A stretch of 64,000 bases of DNA from CAWEBF01 sp963807235 (GCA_963807235.1 CAWEBF010000029.1:62001-126000), one strand, 5' to 3'; counted from the stretch's first letter, positions 45,210-54,373 are shown. Made by a program: numbers and translations. The notes: generated by a model not told the origin, from the sequence alone.

Positions 45210-45898
45210 ATGGGCCTATCGCGTTCTGAGACGTCGTGCGTCCTCTACGACCTTTCCGGCCACCCTGGACTGGACGGGTTCGATTCGGAGGCTGAGCGGC
45301 GCGCCAGACCACTCGAGGTTCGGACCGCGGCCGCCGGCTCGCTCCGGCTTGCCCCCCGTGGAAAAACTGCCCGTCTTCTCTGTCATCGAACAATACGGAC
45401 CAGCTGACCCCGACCGTATCGACTCAGCTCGGCCGTTGCCGCCCTGGTGGGATGGGACGAGAGTTGCGGGGGTCGTGATCCTGGTGGCCGTTGTCATTGG
45501 ACTGCCTGTCGCCATAGGGGTGCTGCCCGAGTCGCGCGCCGCGGACCCGCAGGCTCGGCCGGTGAGGTCCTGCTGAGGCGCGCCCTGCCTCTGCTGCCGC
45601 TGCAATCGTCCCGGCCTCCGCCCCGGTTCCGAATCCGCCACCCACGGTCCCGCAGCCGGCGAGCGCAAGAGCCTCGAGCCGTCCGGCCGGGACCGGTGGG
45701 GCGCTCGAATTGAGCACGGTCCGGCGGGCCTTTGCCAGTCTCGATATTCAGAACGTCCCTCTCGAGAACTGTGTCGCCCGAGTTCCGGCGGTCGATCGCG
45801 TCGTGGTTCGATGTCACGGCGAACCCGCTGACGAGTGGACGCTGGACTTCAACCGGGCGCTGGACCGCTGGCAGGTTGTCGGCGCGCCCGCTCGTTAG
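45210..45898 (+). pseudogene. Broken gene for a single-pass membrane protein
   Basis: Three open segments in three frames seem to belong to one protein of about 228 residues: 45210-45357 (after AGGAGG before ATG), 45358-45562 with PPWWDGTRVAGVVILVAVVIGLPVAIGVLP as a membrane helix, and 45566-45898 with an Ala/Pro-rich linker (PVPNPPPTVPQPAS) and a C-terminal domain LSTVRRAFASLDIQNVPLENCVARVPAVDRVVVRCHGEPADEWTLDFNRALDRWQV. The joints would be +1 insertions, one in the C6 run 45352-45357 and one near 45560. The last segment looks like a genuine folded domain. I do not know the family. Reconstruction is inference. Confidence 0.4.
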
Positions 45899-45984
45899 CC
45901 AGACACACGCCCGTTCTCAGGAAAAACGCGCGGCCGGCCCCGCGCCGTATAATCGCGCTCCATCGCCTGAAAGGAGCGCGTGAC

Positions 45985-47094
45985 ATGCGGAATCGCAGAG
46001 AGTTCATCCGGAACGCGGCTGGAGCGGCCGCCGCCGCCGTGATGGGCCGTCACGCCCTGGCGGAGGCCGGTTTCCCGTCGCGTCAAGTCGGCGCGTCTCC
46101 CGGCAAACGCCGCGAGGTCTCGATCGGCGGCCGCCGCGTGAAGACGGTGGACGTGCACGCGCACTGCTTCGTGCCCGAGGTGATGGAGCTCGTCAAGAAC
46201 ACGCCGCTCGCCGCGACAGCGAAGGCCAACCTGACCGGCAACATCGTGCTCGGCAATCCGCAGCGCCTGATCGACATGGACGCGCAGGGCATCGACTACC
46301 AGGCGATCAACATCAACGCCTGGGGCTACTCGGCCGATCGCCCGCTGGCGCGCGATCTGGTCGCGCTGCAGAACGAGAAGATCTCGCAGTGGTGCGCCAA
46401 GCACCCGGATCGGTTCGTCGGGATGGCGTCGCTTGCGCTGCAGCATCCCGACCTTGCGGCCGATCAGCTGGACCAGGCGGTCAGAAAGCTCGGACTGCGC
46501 GGCGCCGCGATCGGCGGCAGCGTCGAAGGGCAGGAGCTGTCCGATCGCAAGTTCGATCCGTTCTGGGCCAAGGCGGAGGAGCTGGGCGTGCTGCTCTTCA
46601 TGCACCCGCAGCCGGCCCGGGCACGACGCAGAACCCACGCCTGCAGGGAAAAGGCGGCTTGGGCAACACCATCGGGAATCCGCTCGAGACGACGGTGTTT
46701 CTCTCGCACCTCATCTTCGAGGGCACGCTGGACCGTTTTCCCGGGCCTGAAGATCTGCGCGGCTCACGCGGGCGGCTACCTGGCGTCCTACAGCGGCCGG
46801 TCGGATGCGTTGTGCGGCCGCGCCGGCGGAGCCGGCACCGACTGCAAGGCGCTGAAGAAGAGGCCCAGCGAGTACTTCAAGCGAGAGCTGATCGTGGACA
46901 CGATGATCTTTCACGAGGACGGACTCCGGCATCTGGTCGCGGAGGCCGGTGCGGGTCAGATGGTCTACGGAACGGACTATCCCTTCGACTGGCCGGTCGG
47001 CATCGACTTCGTGCTCAACGCGCCGTTCCTGAGCAACGCCGACAAGGAAGCGATCCTCGGCGGGAACGCGATCAAGCTGCTTCGCATCACCTGA
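45985..47094 (+). CDS. Amidohydrolase 2 family protein with Tat-like signal, locally frameshifted
   Basis: 369 residues. AAGGAG eight bases before the ATG; RREFIRNAAGAAAAAVMG is Tat-like. The TIM-barrel amidohydrolase-2 motifs are VDVHAHCFVPEVM (metal His pair), LLFMHPQ, FPGLKICAAHAGGY and VYGTDYPFDWP (metal Asp). Between 46616 and 46739 the frame is wrong: correct protein (TTQNPRLQGKGGLGNTIGNPLETTVFLSHLIFEGTLDRF) lies in another frame, explained by a missing C in the CCC at 46616-46618 and an extra T in the TTTT at 46736-46739, which cancel. Relatives include decarboxylases of the ACMSD type. It overlaps the converging HD-GYP gene by eight bases. Confidence 0.85.
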   Translation: MRNRREFIRNAAGAAAAAVMGRHALAEAGFPSRQVGASPGKRREVSIGGRRVKTVDVHAHCFVPEVMELVKNTPLAATAKANLTGNIVLGNPQRLIDMDAQGIDYQAININAWGYSADRPLARDLVALQNEKISQWCAKHPDRFVGMASLALQHPDLAADQLDQAVRKLGLRGAAIGGSVEGQELSDRKFDPFWAKAEELGVLLFMHPQPARARRRTHACREKAAWATPSGIRSRRRCFSRTSSSRARWTVFPGLKICAAHAGGYLASYSGRSDALCGRAGGAGTDCKALKKRPSEYFKRELIVDTMIFHEDGLRHLVAEAGAGQMVYGTDYPFDWPVGIDFVLNAPFLSNADKEAILGGNAIKLLRIT

Positions 47095-48112
47095 CCTGCC
47101 GGTCGGCCGGGAGAGGCCCTCGCACCAGGTCAACGAAGACGCTGACGAGGTCTGGATTCAGCCAGCCGCGGGTCGCGTCCTCGATCAGCGCTTCGCAGGC
47201 CCACGCGCGCGTCATGGCTCCGCGATAGGGACGCGCCGTCGTGAGGGCATCGAAGACATCGACGACGGCGATGATCTGCGCCAGGAGCGGGATCTCCGCT
47301 CCACGGAGACCATCCGGGTATCCGCTGCCATCGAGCCGTTCGTGATGGTGCCGGACGATCGACCGCACCGGTTTCAGCGACTGGAGACTCCCGCAGAGTT
47401 CCGCGCCAATCACCGGGTGGCGCTTCATCAGCTCGTACTCCTCCGGCGTCAACCGTCCCTTCTTCAACAGAATCGAGTCCGGGATCGCGATCTTCCCGAC
47501 ATCGTGCAAGTAGCCACCGCGCCGCAGGGCGTCGAGCTCCCCGTCACCGAGGCCGAGCGCCGACCCCAGCGCGCCGGCGTATTTCGCCAGGCGTTCGCAG
47601 TGGCCCGCCGTATACGGGTCGCGCGCCTCCACCATCAGCGCCATGCTGATGATCACCGATTCGGCGGATTCGAGCTCGTTCGTGTACTGCTTCAGGCTCA
47701 GGAGCGAGCGCACTCGAGCCTTGAGTTCTTCGGTATCGATCGGCTTCGAGATGAAGTCGTCGGCTCCCGCGTTGATCCCGGCGATCCGGTGTTCCCGGCC
47801 GTGCAGTCCGGTCACCAGGATGACTGGAATGAGGCGTCTCGCGATGTCGGCTTTGATGAGGCGACAGATCTCGAATCCGTTGAGGCCGGGAAGTCCAACG
47901 TCGAGCAGGACGATGTCCGGCGGATGCCGATCGACCGCCTGGAGCGCCGCCTCGCCATTGGGCACCACGTGAGTGTCGAGCCCTTCGGCGGTCAGCAGCT
48001 GCACCAGCATGTCCGCGGCGGCGGACTGGTCGTCGACGATGAGGGCCGCCTGCCGCGACAGCACGCATCGCGGGCGCGAGTCCCGCCCACTCGTGCCCTT
48101 GAGCGTATCCAT
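47087..48112 (-). CDS. Response regulator with HD-GYP output domain
   Basis: 341 residues from ATG 48112, which shares its A with the TGA of the LuxR gene (TGATG); TTG 48115 is also possible. Receiver domain about 22-140 (ALIVDDQSAAAD, phosphoacceptor in DIVLLDVGLPG, Lys in FISKPID). HD-GYP domain about 160-335 with HCERLAKYAG, YLHDVGKIAIPDSILLKKGRLT, RHHHERLDGSGYPDGLRG and DVFDALTTARPYR; all metal and signature residues are present, so it should hydrolyse cyclic di-GMP. Third gene of the kinase/LuxR/HD-GYP unit, probably phosphorylated by the kinase encoded at 48878-50080. Confidence 0.92.
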   Translation of the reverse strand: MDTLKGTSGRDSRPRCVLSRQAALIVDDQSAAADMLVQLLTAEGLDTHVVPNGEAALQAVDRHPPDIVLLDVGLPGLNGFEICRLIKADIARRLIPVILVTGLHGREHRIAGINAGADDFISKPIDTEELKARVRSLLSLKQYTNELESAESVIISMALMVEARDPYTAGHCERLAKYAGALGSALGLGDGELDALRRGGYLHDVGKIAIPDSILLKKGRLTPEEYELMKRHPVIGAELCGSLQSLKPVRSIVRHHHERLDGSGYPDGLRGAEIPLLAQIIAVVDVFDALTTARPYRGAMTRAWACEALIEDATRGWLNPDLVSVFVDLVRGPLPADRQVR

Positions 48113-48891
48113 CAAGGCCGTCGAACCGGCCGTTGTGGGCTCGGTTGCTGCAGAACCAGTAAGAGCTCCTGCTGTGAGTGGACGCCGACCTGGCTGAATA
48201 CTCTCTTCAGGTGATTGCGGACGGTACCCGGGCTGATCGACAGCATGCGGGCGATGGCCGGGACCCGCTGGTGCTGCACGAGCAGCATCACTACTTCACG
48301 CTCACGGGGACGCAGCGAGTCCAGCCACTCAGGACGCGGCGCCGCCGACTCACGCTCGGTGACGAAACCGGTCCGCGAGACTTCCGCGGCGATCCGCCGG
48401 AGCGCGTCGCGCATTGCGGCTCTCGAGGGTTCCGGGCCGCCACCAGGATTGGTCGTCGCCAACGGCCACTGAACGGACGCGTGCCGCTCGAGCGCGAGAC
48501 CGAGGGTCAGTTCGAGCTGGCGGCAGTGGAACGGCTTGCACAACACGCCGGTCGAGTGTGCCGCGGCCATGGCCGACACGGCCTCCGGATCCGTGCGAGT
48601 GCTCATCAGGACAATCGACGAGCCCCAGCGCTGCCGGATGGCGTTGGCCAGGCGGACTCCGCCCAGTGCGCCTCCCATGTCGAGTTCCGCGACCAGTACC
48701 GCCGGGTGGTCGCCTTCAGCGGAATCGAGAGCGTCCGTCACCGAGGCCGCCGAGGACGCGCTCACGCCCAAAACGCGAACAGCGCTTGCCGTGTCGAGAG
48801 CGAAGTGTTCATCGCCGTCAACCACGAGAACGTGGTGCGGCCGACTCGTGGAGCCGCCGGGACTCGCGGGCACCTGATCAGGCTTCGTCAT
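48112..48891 (-). CDS. LuxR-type response regulator
   Basis: 259 residues. Receiver domain about 18-140, with VLVVDGDEHF, an Asp in LVAELDMGG at the phosphoacceptor position, Ser in VLMSTRTD and Lys in GVLCKPF. Linker 140-185, then LuxR HTH about 187-250 (LRPREREVVMLLVQHQRVPAIARMLSISPGTVRNHLKRVFSQVGVHSQQELL). It overlaps the kinase gene by 14 bases and the HD-GYP gene by one, so the three are cotranslated. Expected to be phosphorylated by that kinase and to control transcription, possibly of its own operon. Confidence 0.9.
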   Translation of the reverse strand: MTKPDQVPASPGGSTSRPHHVLVVDGDEHFALDTASAVRVLGVSASSAASVTDALDSAEGDHPAVLVAELDMGGALGGVRLANAIRQRWGSSIVLMSTRTDPEAVSAMAAAHSTGVLCKPFHCRQLELTLGLALERHASVQWPLATTNPGGGPEPSRAAMRDALRRIAAEVSRTGFVTERESAAPRPEWLDSLRPREREVVMLLVQHQRVPAIARMLSISPGTVRNHLKRVFSQVGVHSQQELLLVLQQPSPQRPVRRP

Positions 48892-50080
48892 TCGGCATCC
48901 AGAGACGCCCGGGAAGCGTCACGCGGAACGTCGTTCCCCGGCGGTATTGGGTGACCACTTCAACGCGCCCGCCGGCCTGGTGAACAACGCCGGCCACGGT
49001 GGACAGTCCCAGTCCGCTGCCTTTTCGCTCAACCTTGGTGGTGAAGAACGGCTCGAAGATCCGGGTCCTTACCTCGTCCGTCATTCCAATGCCGGTGTCG
49101 CGTACCTCTATCGCCACTTGCTCTGCGTCGTTGCTCGTCACGATGGTGACGACGCCGCCCGACGGCATGGCATCGCGAGCATTGACGACCAGGTTGACCA
49201 GGACCTGCTCGAGCAGCACCTGATCCATCGCGACCCACGAGGGTGTGGCGCCGAGGTTCAGTGTCAGTCCGGCAGTGGTCCCCAAGAGCTGGTGAAAGAG
49301 CGCGGTCAGCTCGATGACGACCTGATTGACGCTAACCACCTGTGTCATCGAACTCGCCTCGTCGCGTGCAAACAGCAGCAATCGGTGTGTCCATGTCTCC
49401 GCGCGCTGCGCGGCCTCCGCAAGCTGAGTCGCGCTTTCTCGTACCACCGGAGTCGGCTCCCCGGCGAGCATTCGATCGGCGGATGCGACGATCGTCATCA
49501 GGAGGTTCCTGAAGTCGTGAGCCACATCGCTCGTCGTCCGCGCGATCACTTCCAGGCGTTGCGCGCGCCGGAACTGCGCTTCGAGCGATTTCCGGTCGGT
49601 GATGTCGTGGGAGTTGACGATGCCGATCGGCCCCACTGGAAGATCGCGCCGGTAGCATCCGACCGACTCGAAGACCCGCCAACTGCCGTCCTTGTAGCGG
49701 AATCGATGCTCGACGGGACCACCCGGTTCGCCGCGCATGGCCGCAGCGAACGCCGCGCGAACGGATGCGAGATCGTCGGGATGAATGAACTCGAAGACGC
49801 TGCGGCCGATCAGGTCGCTGGGGCTGTACCCGAGCGAGTGTTCGGTCGAGCGATTCTTGAAGAGGATGACGCCCTGTTCGTCGATCACCGTGATCAGGTC
49901 GCGCGCCTGTTCCACCAGTGCCCGGTAGAACCGTTCACGGTCGTCGAGGCTCAGTTCGGCGGGCGAGTGCCACGAGCGCGGCGCTGCCGCCGCGTCCGTG
50001 CCGCCCGATGCTGGATCGCTCCACACACTGTGCACGGCGCAACAAAGTGCAGGGTTCATGCCGGGAAGCGCCAGGCTCAC
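48878..50080 (-). CDS. PAS-domain sensor histidine kinase
   Basis: 400 residues, apparently cytoplasmic (no membrane helix or signal peptide). PAS domain about 45-165 (LVEQARDLITVIDEQGVILFKNRSTEHSLGYSPSDLIGRSVFEFIHPDD). HisKA dimerisation helix with phosphoacceptor His near 188 (TTSDVAHDFRNLLMTIV), then HATPase with N box NLVVNARDAMPSG, G1 VRDTGIGMTDE, F box FEPFFTTK and G2 GSGLGLSTV. Start is GTG 50080; ATG 50059 is an alternative. First gene of the two-component operon and divergent from the sigma-54 activator over 153 bases containing a perfect palindrome. Confidence 0.92.
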   Translation of the reverse strand: MSLALPGMNPALCCAVHSVWSDPASGGTDAAAAPRSWHSPAELSLDDRERFYRALVEQARDLITVIDEQGVILFKNRSTEHSLGYSPSDLIGRSVFEFIHPDDLASVRAAFAAAMRGEPGGPVEHRFRYKDGSWRVFESVGCYRRDLPVGPIGIVNSHDITDRKSLEAQFRRAQRLEVIARTTSDVAHDFRNLLMTIVASADRMLAGEPTPVVRESATQLAEAAQRAETWTHRLLLFARDEASSMTQVVSVNQVVIELTALFHQLLGTTAGLTLNLGATPSWVAMDQVLLEQVLVNLVVNARDAMPSGGVVTIVTSNDAEQVAIEVRDTGIGMTDEVRTRIFEPFFTTKVERKGSGLGLSTVAGVVHQAGGRVEVVTQYRRGTTFRVTLPGRLWMPNDEA

Positions 50081-50174
50081 CTCAGGCCGCCGGAATTGCC
50101 TCAGCCACCTGGGTTTGACCCGTTCGCGGTGGACGGCTCATTTCGGCCAGTCTTGAGCCGTACGTTGACATGTC

Positions 50175-50198
50175 GTCAGGTGACGATCGTCACCTGAC
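50175..50198. promoter_or_regulatory. Perfect 24-bp palindrome, likely operator
   Basis: Arms GTCAGGTGAC and GTCACCTGAC around a GATC centre, with no mismatch. It lies 94 bases upstream of the kinase start and 35 bases upstream of the TTG start of the activator, with TTGACA hexamers at 50165-50170 and 50206-50211 flanking it. Dimeric binding site for a regulator, perhaps one of the two encoded here (LuxR-type or sigma-54 activator). Confidence 0.75.
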
Positions 50199-50233
50199 AA
50201 TCGCCTTGACAGGCCACTGAACCGGCTCGAACA

Positions 50234-52870
50234 TTGCCGTCAAAGAAGACCGTGGTGCAGACAGAGGAGTCGACAGCCGGGGATCGCCGGTCCGCGGCGT
50301 ATCAGGCCCTGCTGCGCCGCGCCGAAGGAATGGCGGCCAGCCAGACCTGCGCTGAGTACCTGCAGCTTTTCTCCCGGCACGTGCGGGAGCTGGTTCCGTT
50401 CGACGCGCTTTCGGTCTGGAGCCACGACCCGGCGGAGCACACGATCCGGCAGCTCCTCTTCGAGGTGGGTGGAGTGCCGGACCGGCCGGTACCGCGCGAA
50501 CGGGCTCCGGTGGAATTCGGTCCCATCGGCCGCGTGGCCTCGACTCAGCAGCCGGTGGTGCTCAGATTGCACGGCGGGCCTGCTCCGCCCGTGGCGGTGG
50601 CGCTCCATGCGGCCGGGTTTCGCGTCATGTGCCTGGTGCCAGCCTCGACGCGAGACGTTCACTGGGGCGTTCTCGGAATCGCCAGCCGGGACGTCGACGA
50701 CTACCCCCCCGCGATCGTCGAGCTTCTCTGGCAGATTGCCTCCCGCGTCGCGCGGGCCATCGAGCCGCTTCCCCCGGCGGGTCACGGCGTGGACGACCGC
50801 GATCGCGTACAGAGCCCGGTCGACCGGACGCATCTGCTCTTGCGCCTGACCAACGCAGTCACCTCCGAGCGTCACCTTCCCGACCTGTTGAACACGATCT
50901 CGGCGTTGCTGCGCGAGACGATCCCTCATCACTATGCGAGCCTCTCGCTCTGGGACGACGCCGCGCAGGGACTGCGCCGGTGGGCTGCCGTGCAGCCGGC
51001 GAACGTCGAGCCGATCCCCGAGGGCGTGCTTCTCGACGCCAACGAGCCGCCGTGGCTAGCGTTCAACAGCGGCGACGTAATCGAGATCCGAAAGGAAGCG
51101 CTCGACACGCTCCAGACCGAGGTCACCGGAGCCCTCGTGTCCCGGGGCCTGCAATCGGGAGTCTGCCTGCCGCTCAAGACCAAACGTGGCAAGTACGGCG
51201 TGCTGAACGTTGGCAGCCCGCAGCCGGACGCGTTTCCGGTCGGTGAAATCATGCTGTTGTGGCAAATCGCGCGACAGCTGGCGGTGGCCATCGAGAACGC
51301 GCTCGTCTTCGATCGGGCGGAGCGATACCGCCTCGAGGCGAGCACCGATCGGGATCGCTTCAAGCTGTTGCTCGACGTCAACAACACGCTGGTGTCACAA
51401 CTCGACGCGCATGCGCTCTGGCTGTCGGTGTTCAAGACCGTACGCGAGACACTGGATCACGACTACGCCAGTCTGATCACCTTCGAAGCCGGCGGGCGCG
51501 AGCTGCGTCTCGAAGCGGCCACCTATTACGACGAGCGCGGCGTCATGGAGTCTCACGTGGCCACGACTCTCCACCAGTCGCCGTCCGTCCTCGCGTTCGA
51601 ATCGGGCGCGCCGCGTGTCTTCAAAGGGGCGGAGCTCGATCAGTTGGACCTCGCGGGTGTTGCGCCGATGCGGAGCGCGGGCCTCCAGTGCGTGTGTTGT
51701 GTGCCGCTGTCGACCCGGCGCGGCGTGATCGGGGCACTGAACGTCGCGCGCCGTCGAGAGGACGCGTTCGCCCAGGCGGACATCGATCTCCTCCGCGACA
51801 TCGCCGGGCAGGTCGCGATTGCCGTCGAGAACACGGTGGCCTACCGCGAGATCTCCGATCTGAAGAACAGACTGGCCGAGGAGAAGCTGTATCTCGAGAG
51901 GGAGGTCATCTCGCAGCACGATTTCACGGAGATTGTCGGAAACAGTCCCGCGCTGAGGGGAGTGCTGGATCAGATTCAGACGGTCGCGCCAACCGAGGCG
52001 ACGGTGCTGCTGCTCGGGGAAACCGGTACCGGCAAGGAGCTGCTGGCCCGGGCCCTTCACGATCTGAGCTCGAGGCGTGAACGTCCGTTCATACGCCTGA
52101 ATGGGGCGGCGTTGCCGACAGGCCTGATCGAGAGCGAGCTGTTCGGCTATGAACGGGGGGCGTTCACGGGCGCCGTCCAGACCAGGGCCGGTCGATTGGA
52201 GCTGGCCCACCGCGGCACGCTGTTCCTCGATGAGATCGGCGACATTCCGCTCGAGGTGCAGCCGAAGCTGCTGCGCGTCATCCAGGAGCGGGAGTTCGAA
52301 CGACTCGGAAGCGGGCACACCCAGCGCGTCGATGTCCGGCTGGTCGCGGCCACCAACCGGAATCTCGAAGAGATGGTGGCGGGATCGGCGTTTCGAAGCG
52401 ACCTCTACTATCGGTTGAGCGTGTTTCCGATCCACGTGCCCCCCCTTCGCGATCGGCGAGGCGACATTCCCGCGCTGGTCAGCCACTTCACCCAGAAGTG
52501 CTCGCGGGCGATGGGCCGGCAGATCACGACGATTCCGAAGTCGACGATGGACGCGCTGGCGCAGTGGCATTGGCCCGGTAACATCCGTGAACTGCAGAAC
52601 GTCATCGAGCGGGCCGTGATCCTGTCGACCGGGTCGAGCTTGCAGGTGCCGGCTGCCGCCCTTCGGACGGTGGGCACGGATGAACCCGTCGAGCCGTCAC
52701 GCACCGAGGCCCAGTATCGAGTGGGCGAACGCGACCTGATTCTGAAAGCGCTCAGCCAGTCACGTGGGGTCATTGCCGGTCCCGCGGGTGCCGCGGCGCG
52801 ACTGGGTCTCAAGCGGACCACGCTTCATTCGAAAATGCGTAAGCTCGGCATCAGGCGCCCGTCGTTCTGA
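50234..52870 (+). CDS. Sigma-54-dependent activator with GAF domains
   Basis: 878 residues from TTG 50234; later starts (GTG 50252 or codons within the next 100 bases) are possible because no clear binding site is seen. Three GAF-like regions at about 25-175, 195-355 and 375-545 (for example FELVPFDALSVWSHDP, LRETIPHHYASLSLWDD, VRETLDHDYASLITFEA), a short coiled coil (LKNRLAEEKLYLEREV), an AAA+ domain about 565-800 with Walker A GETGTGKE, sigma-54 loop GAFTGA, and LFLDEIGDIP, and a Fis-type HTH at the end (RLGLKRTTLHSKMRKLGIRRP). Of FhlA/NorR/HyfR type: small molecules sensed by GAF domains would trigger transcription from -24/-12 promoters, none of which I could identify nearby. Confidence 0.93.
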   Translation: MPSKKTVVQTEESTAGDRRSAAYQALLRRAEGMAASQTCAEYLQLFSRHVRELVPFDALSVWSHDPAEHTIRQLLFEVGGVPDRPVPRERAPVEFGPIGRVASTQQPVVLRLHGGPAPPVAVALHAAGFRVMCLVPASTRDVHWGVLGIASRDVDDYPPAIVELLWQIASRVARAIEPLPPAGHGVDDRDRVQSPVDRTHLLLRLTNAVTSERHLPDLLNTISALLRETIPHHYASLSLWDDAAQGLRRWAAVQPANVEPIPEGVLLDANEPPWLAFNSGDVIEIRKEALDTLQTEVTGALVSRGLQSGVCLPLKTKRGKYGVLNVGSPQPDAFPVGEIMLLWQIARQLAVAIENALVFDRAERYRLEASTDRDRFKLLLDVNNTLVSQLDAHALWLSVFKTVRETLDHDYASLITFEAGGRELRLEAATYYDERGVMESHVATTLHQSPSVLAFESGAPRVFKGAELDQLDLAGVAPMRSAGLQCVCCVPLSTRRGVIGALNVARRREDAFAQADIDLLRDIAGQVAIAVENTVAYREISDLKNRLAEEKLYLEREVISQHDFTEIVGNSPALRGVLDQIQTVAPTEATVLLLGETGTGKELLARALHDLSSRRERPFIRLNGAALPTGLIESELFGYERGAFTGAVQTRAGRLELAHRGTLFLDEIGDIPLEVQPKLLRVIQEREFERLGSGHTQRVDVRLVAATNRNLEEMVAGSAFRSDLYYRLSVFPIHVPPLRDRRGDIPALVSHFTQKCSRAMGRQITTIPKSTMDALAQWHWPGNIRELQNVIERAVILSTGSSLQVPAAALRTVGTDEPVEPSRTEAQYRVGERDLILKALSQSRGVIAGPAGAAARLGLKRTTLHSKMRKLGIRRPSF

Positions 52871-52896
52871 TGCCACGGAACGTCTGGAGGCAGACC

Positions 52897-54369
52897 ATGC
52901 AGCGACGGCGTTTCCTTGGAGTCGGTGCGGCGCTGGCGGTTGCTGCCGCCAGCCCGCTTCTGTCCCGCAGGGCCGACGGCGGCCAGCGTCCGCAAGTTCC
53001 AGCCGACGGCGGCACGCTGGAGCGCAGTTGGCGCCAGGGCGTCACGCCAAATCAACGGCTCCTGCTGAAGGGCGGCACCATCGTCAGCCTTGATCCGAAG
53101 GTCGGCAACTTCGTGAAGGGCGATGTCCTGATCGAGGGGAAGAAGATCGTCAACGTGGCCGCCGAGATCCGCGCACAAGCCCAGGTCATCGACGCCTCGA
53201 ACACAATCGTCATTCCCGGATTCGTGGACCCGCACCGGCACTCGTGGGAGGGTCAGCTCCGGCGCATCATCCCCGACGGCGCCATCGGCGCCTACATGGC
53301 CACGACCCACCAGGGTTTCGCCCGCTACTATCGGCCGCACGACATCTACGTGGGCAACCTGATCACCGCGCTGGGGTGCATCGACGCGGGCATCACGTGC
53401 ATCATCGACAACTCCCACAACTCGCGCTCGGCGGCGCATTCGGACGCCGCGGTCAACGCGTTGATCGATTCCGGGATTCGCGGGGTGCACGCGTCGGGCG
53501 CGCCACAGACTGGAGACTGGGATCGGCAGTGGCCGCAGGACCTTGCGCGCCTGCAGAAGCAGCACTTTGCCTCGGACGACCAGCTGGTCACCCTGCGCAT
53601 GTTCTCGGCGATGAACCGGGAGAACTGGGCGCTGGCCCGCCGGCTCGGCCTGCGCATCACCACGGAATCCAACGCCGCCGGGCCCGAGTTCGAGCAGTTC
53701 TGGAACGAGAAGCTGCTGGGCCCGGACAACACGTTCAACCATGCGCAGGGTTGGCCCGACACGGTCTGGCAGCGCATCAAGTCAGCCGGCGCCACCGTCA
53801 ATGTCTGCCCGCGGTCGGATGCGCAGTATGCGCTCGGGGAGGGTGTGTCGGCGCTGCAAAAAGCGATCGATCACGGAATGCGGCCGGGTCTCAGCATCGA
53901 CAACGAGGTGTCCTACGGGACCGACATGTTCACGGAGATGCGCGTCGCGTTCAACATCCAGCGGGCGATGGCCACCTACCGGAGAACGACCGGCGACGCG
54001 AAGGCTCCCGCCCTGATCGGGGTGCGCGACGTGCTGGAGTGCGCGACGATCGGCGGCGCCGCGTGTGCCGGGCTCCTGAACAAGTGCGGGACGCTGACGC
54101 CGGGGAAGGAGGCCGACATCGTCCTGATTCGCACCGACGACATCAACCTGTATCCCTCCAACCACGCCATCGGGACGGTCGTCTCCGCGGCCGACACGCG
54201 CAACGTCGACACGGTCATCATCGGCGGCCGGGTGCGGAAGCTCCGTGGGAAGATGGTCGGCGTGAACATGGACAAGTTCCGGCAGCTCGCGGACGAGTCG
54301 CGCGACTATCTCTTTACCAAGGCCGGCTATAAACTCGACATCTTCTCCACGAACCCCGCGCCGGCATAA
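52897..54369 (+). CDS. Tat-exported amidohydrolase (intact paralogue)
   Basis: 490 residues. The start at 52897 is preferred: GGAGG lies six bases upstream, and it begins directly with a Tat signal (QRRRFLGVGAALAVAAAS). A frame to 52870 overlaps the activator stop. Amidohydrolase pattern: LLKGGTIVSLDPKVGNFVKGDVLIEGKKI, metal site FVDPHRHSWEG, NVCPRSD, SIDNEV and LTPGKEADIVLIRTDDINLYPSNH. It aligns over its full length with the frameshifted gene at 7903-9642, so it is a paralogue and a ready template. Relatives hydrolyse cytosine/chlorotriazine-type rings. The Glu that pairs with the second metal is not obvious, so activity is inferred only. Confidence 0.88.
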   Translation: MQRRRFLGVGAALAVAAASPLLSRRADGGQRPQVPADGGTLERSWRQGVTPNQRLLLKGGTIVSLDPKVGNFVKGDVLIEGKKIVNVAAEIRAQAQVIDASNTIVIPGFVDPHRHSWEGQLRRIIPDGAIGAYMATTHQGFARYYRPHDIYVGNLITALGCIDAGITCIIDNSHNSRSAAHSDAAVNALIDSGIRGVHASGAPQTGDWDRQWPQDLARLQKQHFASDDQLVTLRMFSAMNRENWALARRLGLRITTESNAAGPEFEQFWNEKLLGPDNTFNHAQGWPDTVWQRIKSAGATVNVCPRSDAQYALGEGVSALQKAIDHGMRPGLSIDNEVSYGTDMFTEMRVAFNIQRAMATYRRTTGDAKAPALIGVRDVLECATIGGAACAGLLNKCGTLTPGKEADIVLIRTDDINLYPSNHAIGTVVSAADTRNVDTVIIGGRVRKLRGKMVGVNMDKFRQLADESRDYLFTKAGYKLDIFSTNPAPA

Positions 54370-54373
54370 GGCC

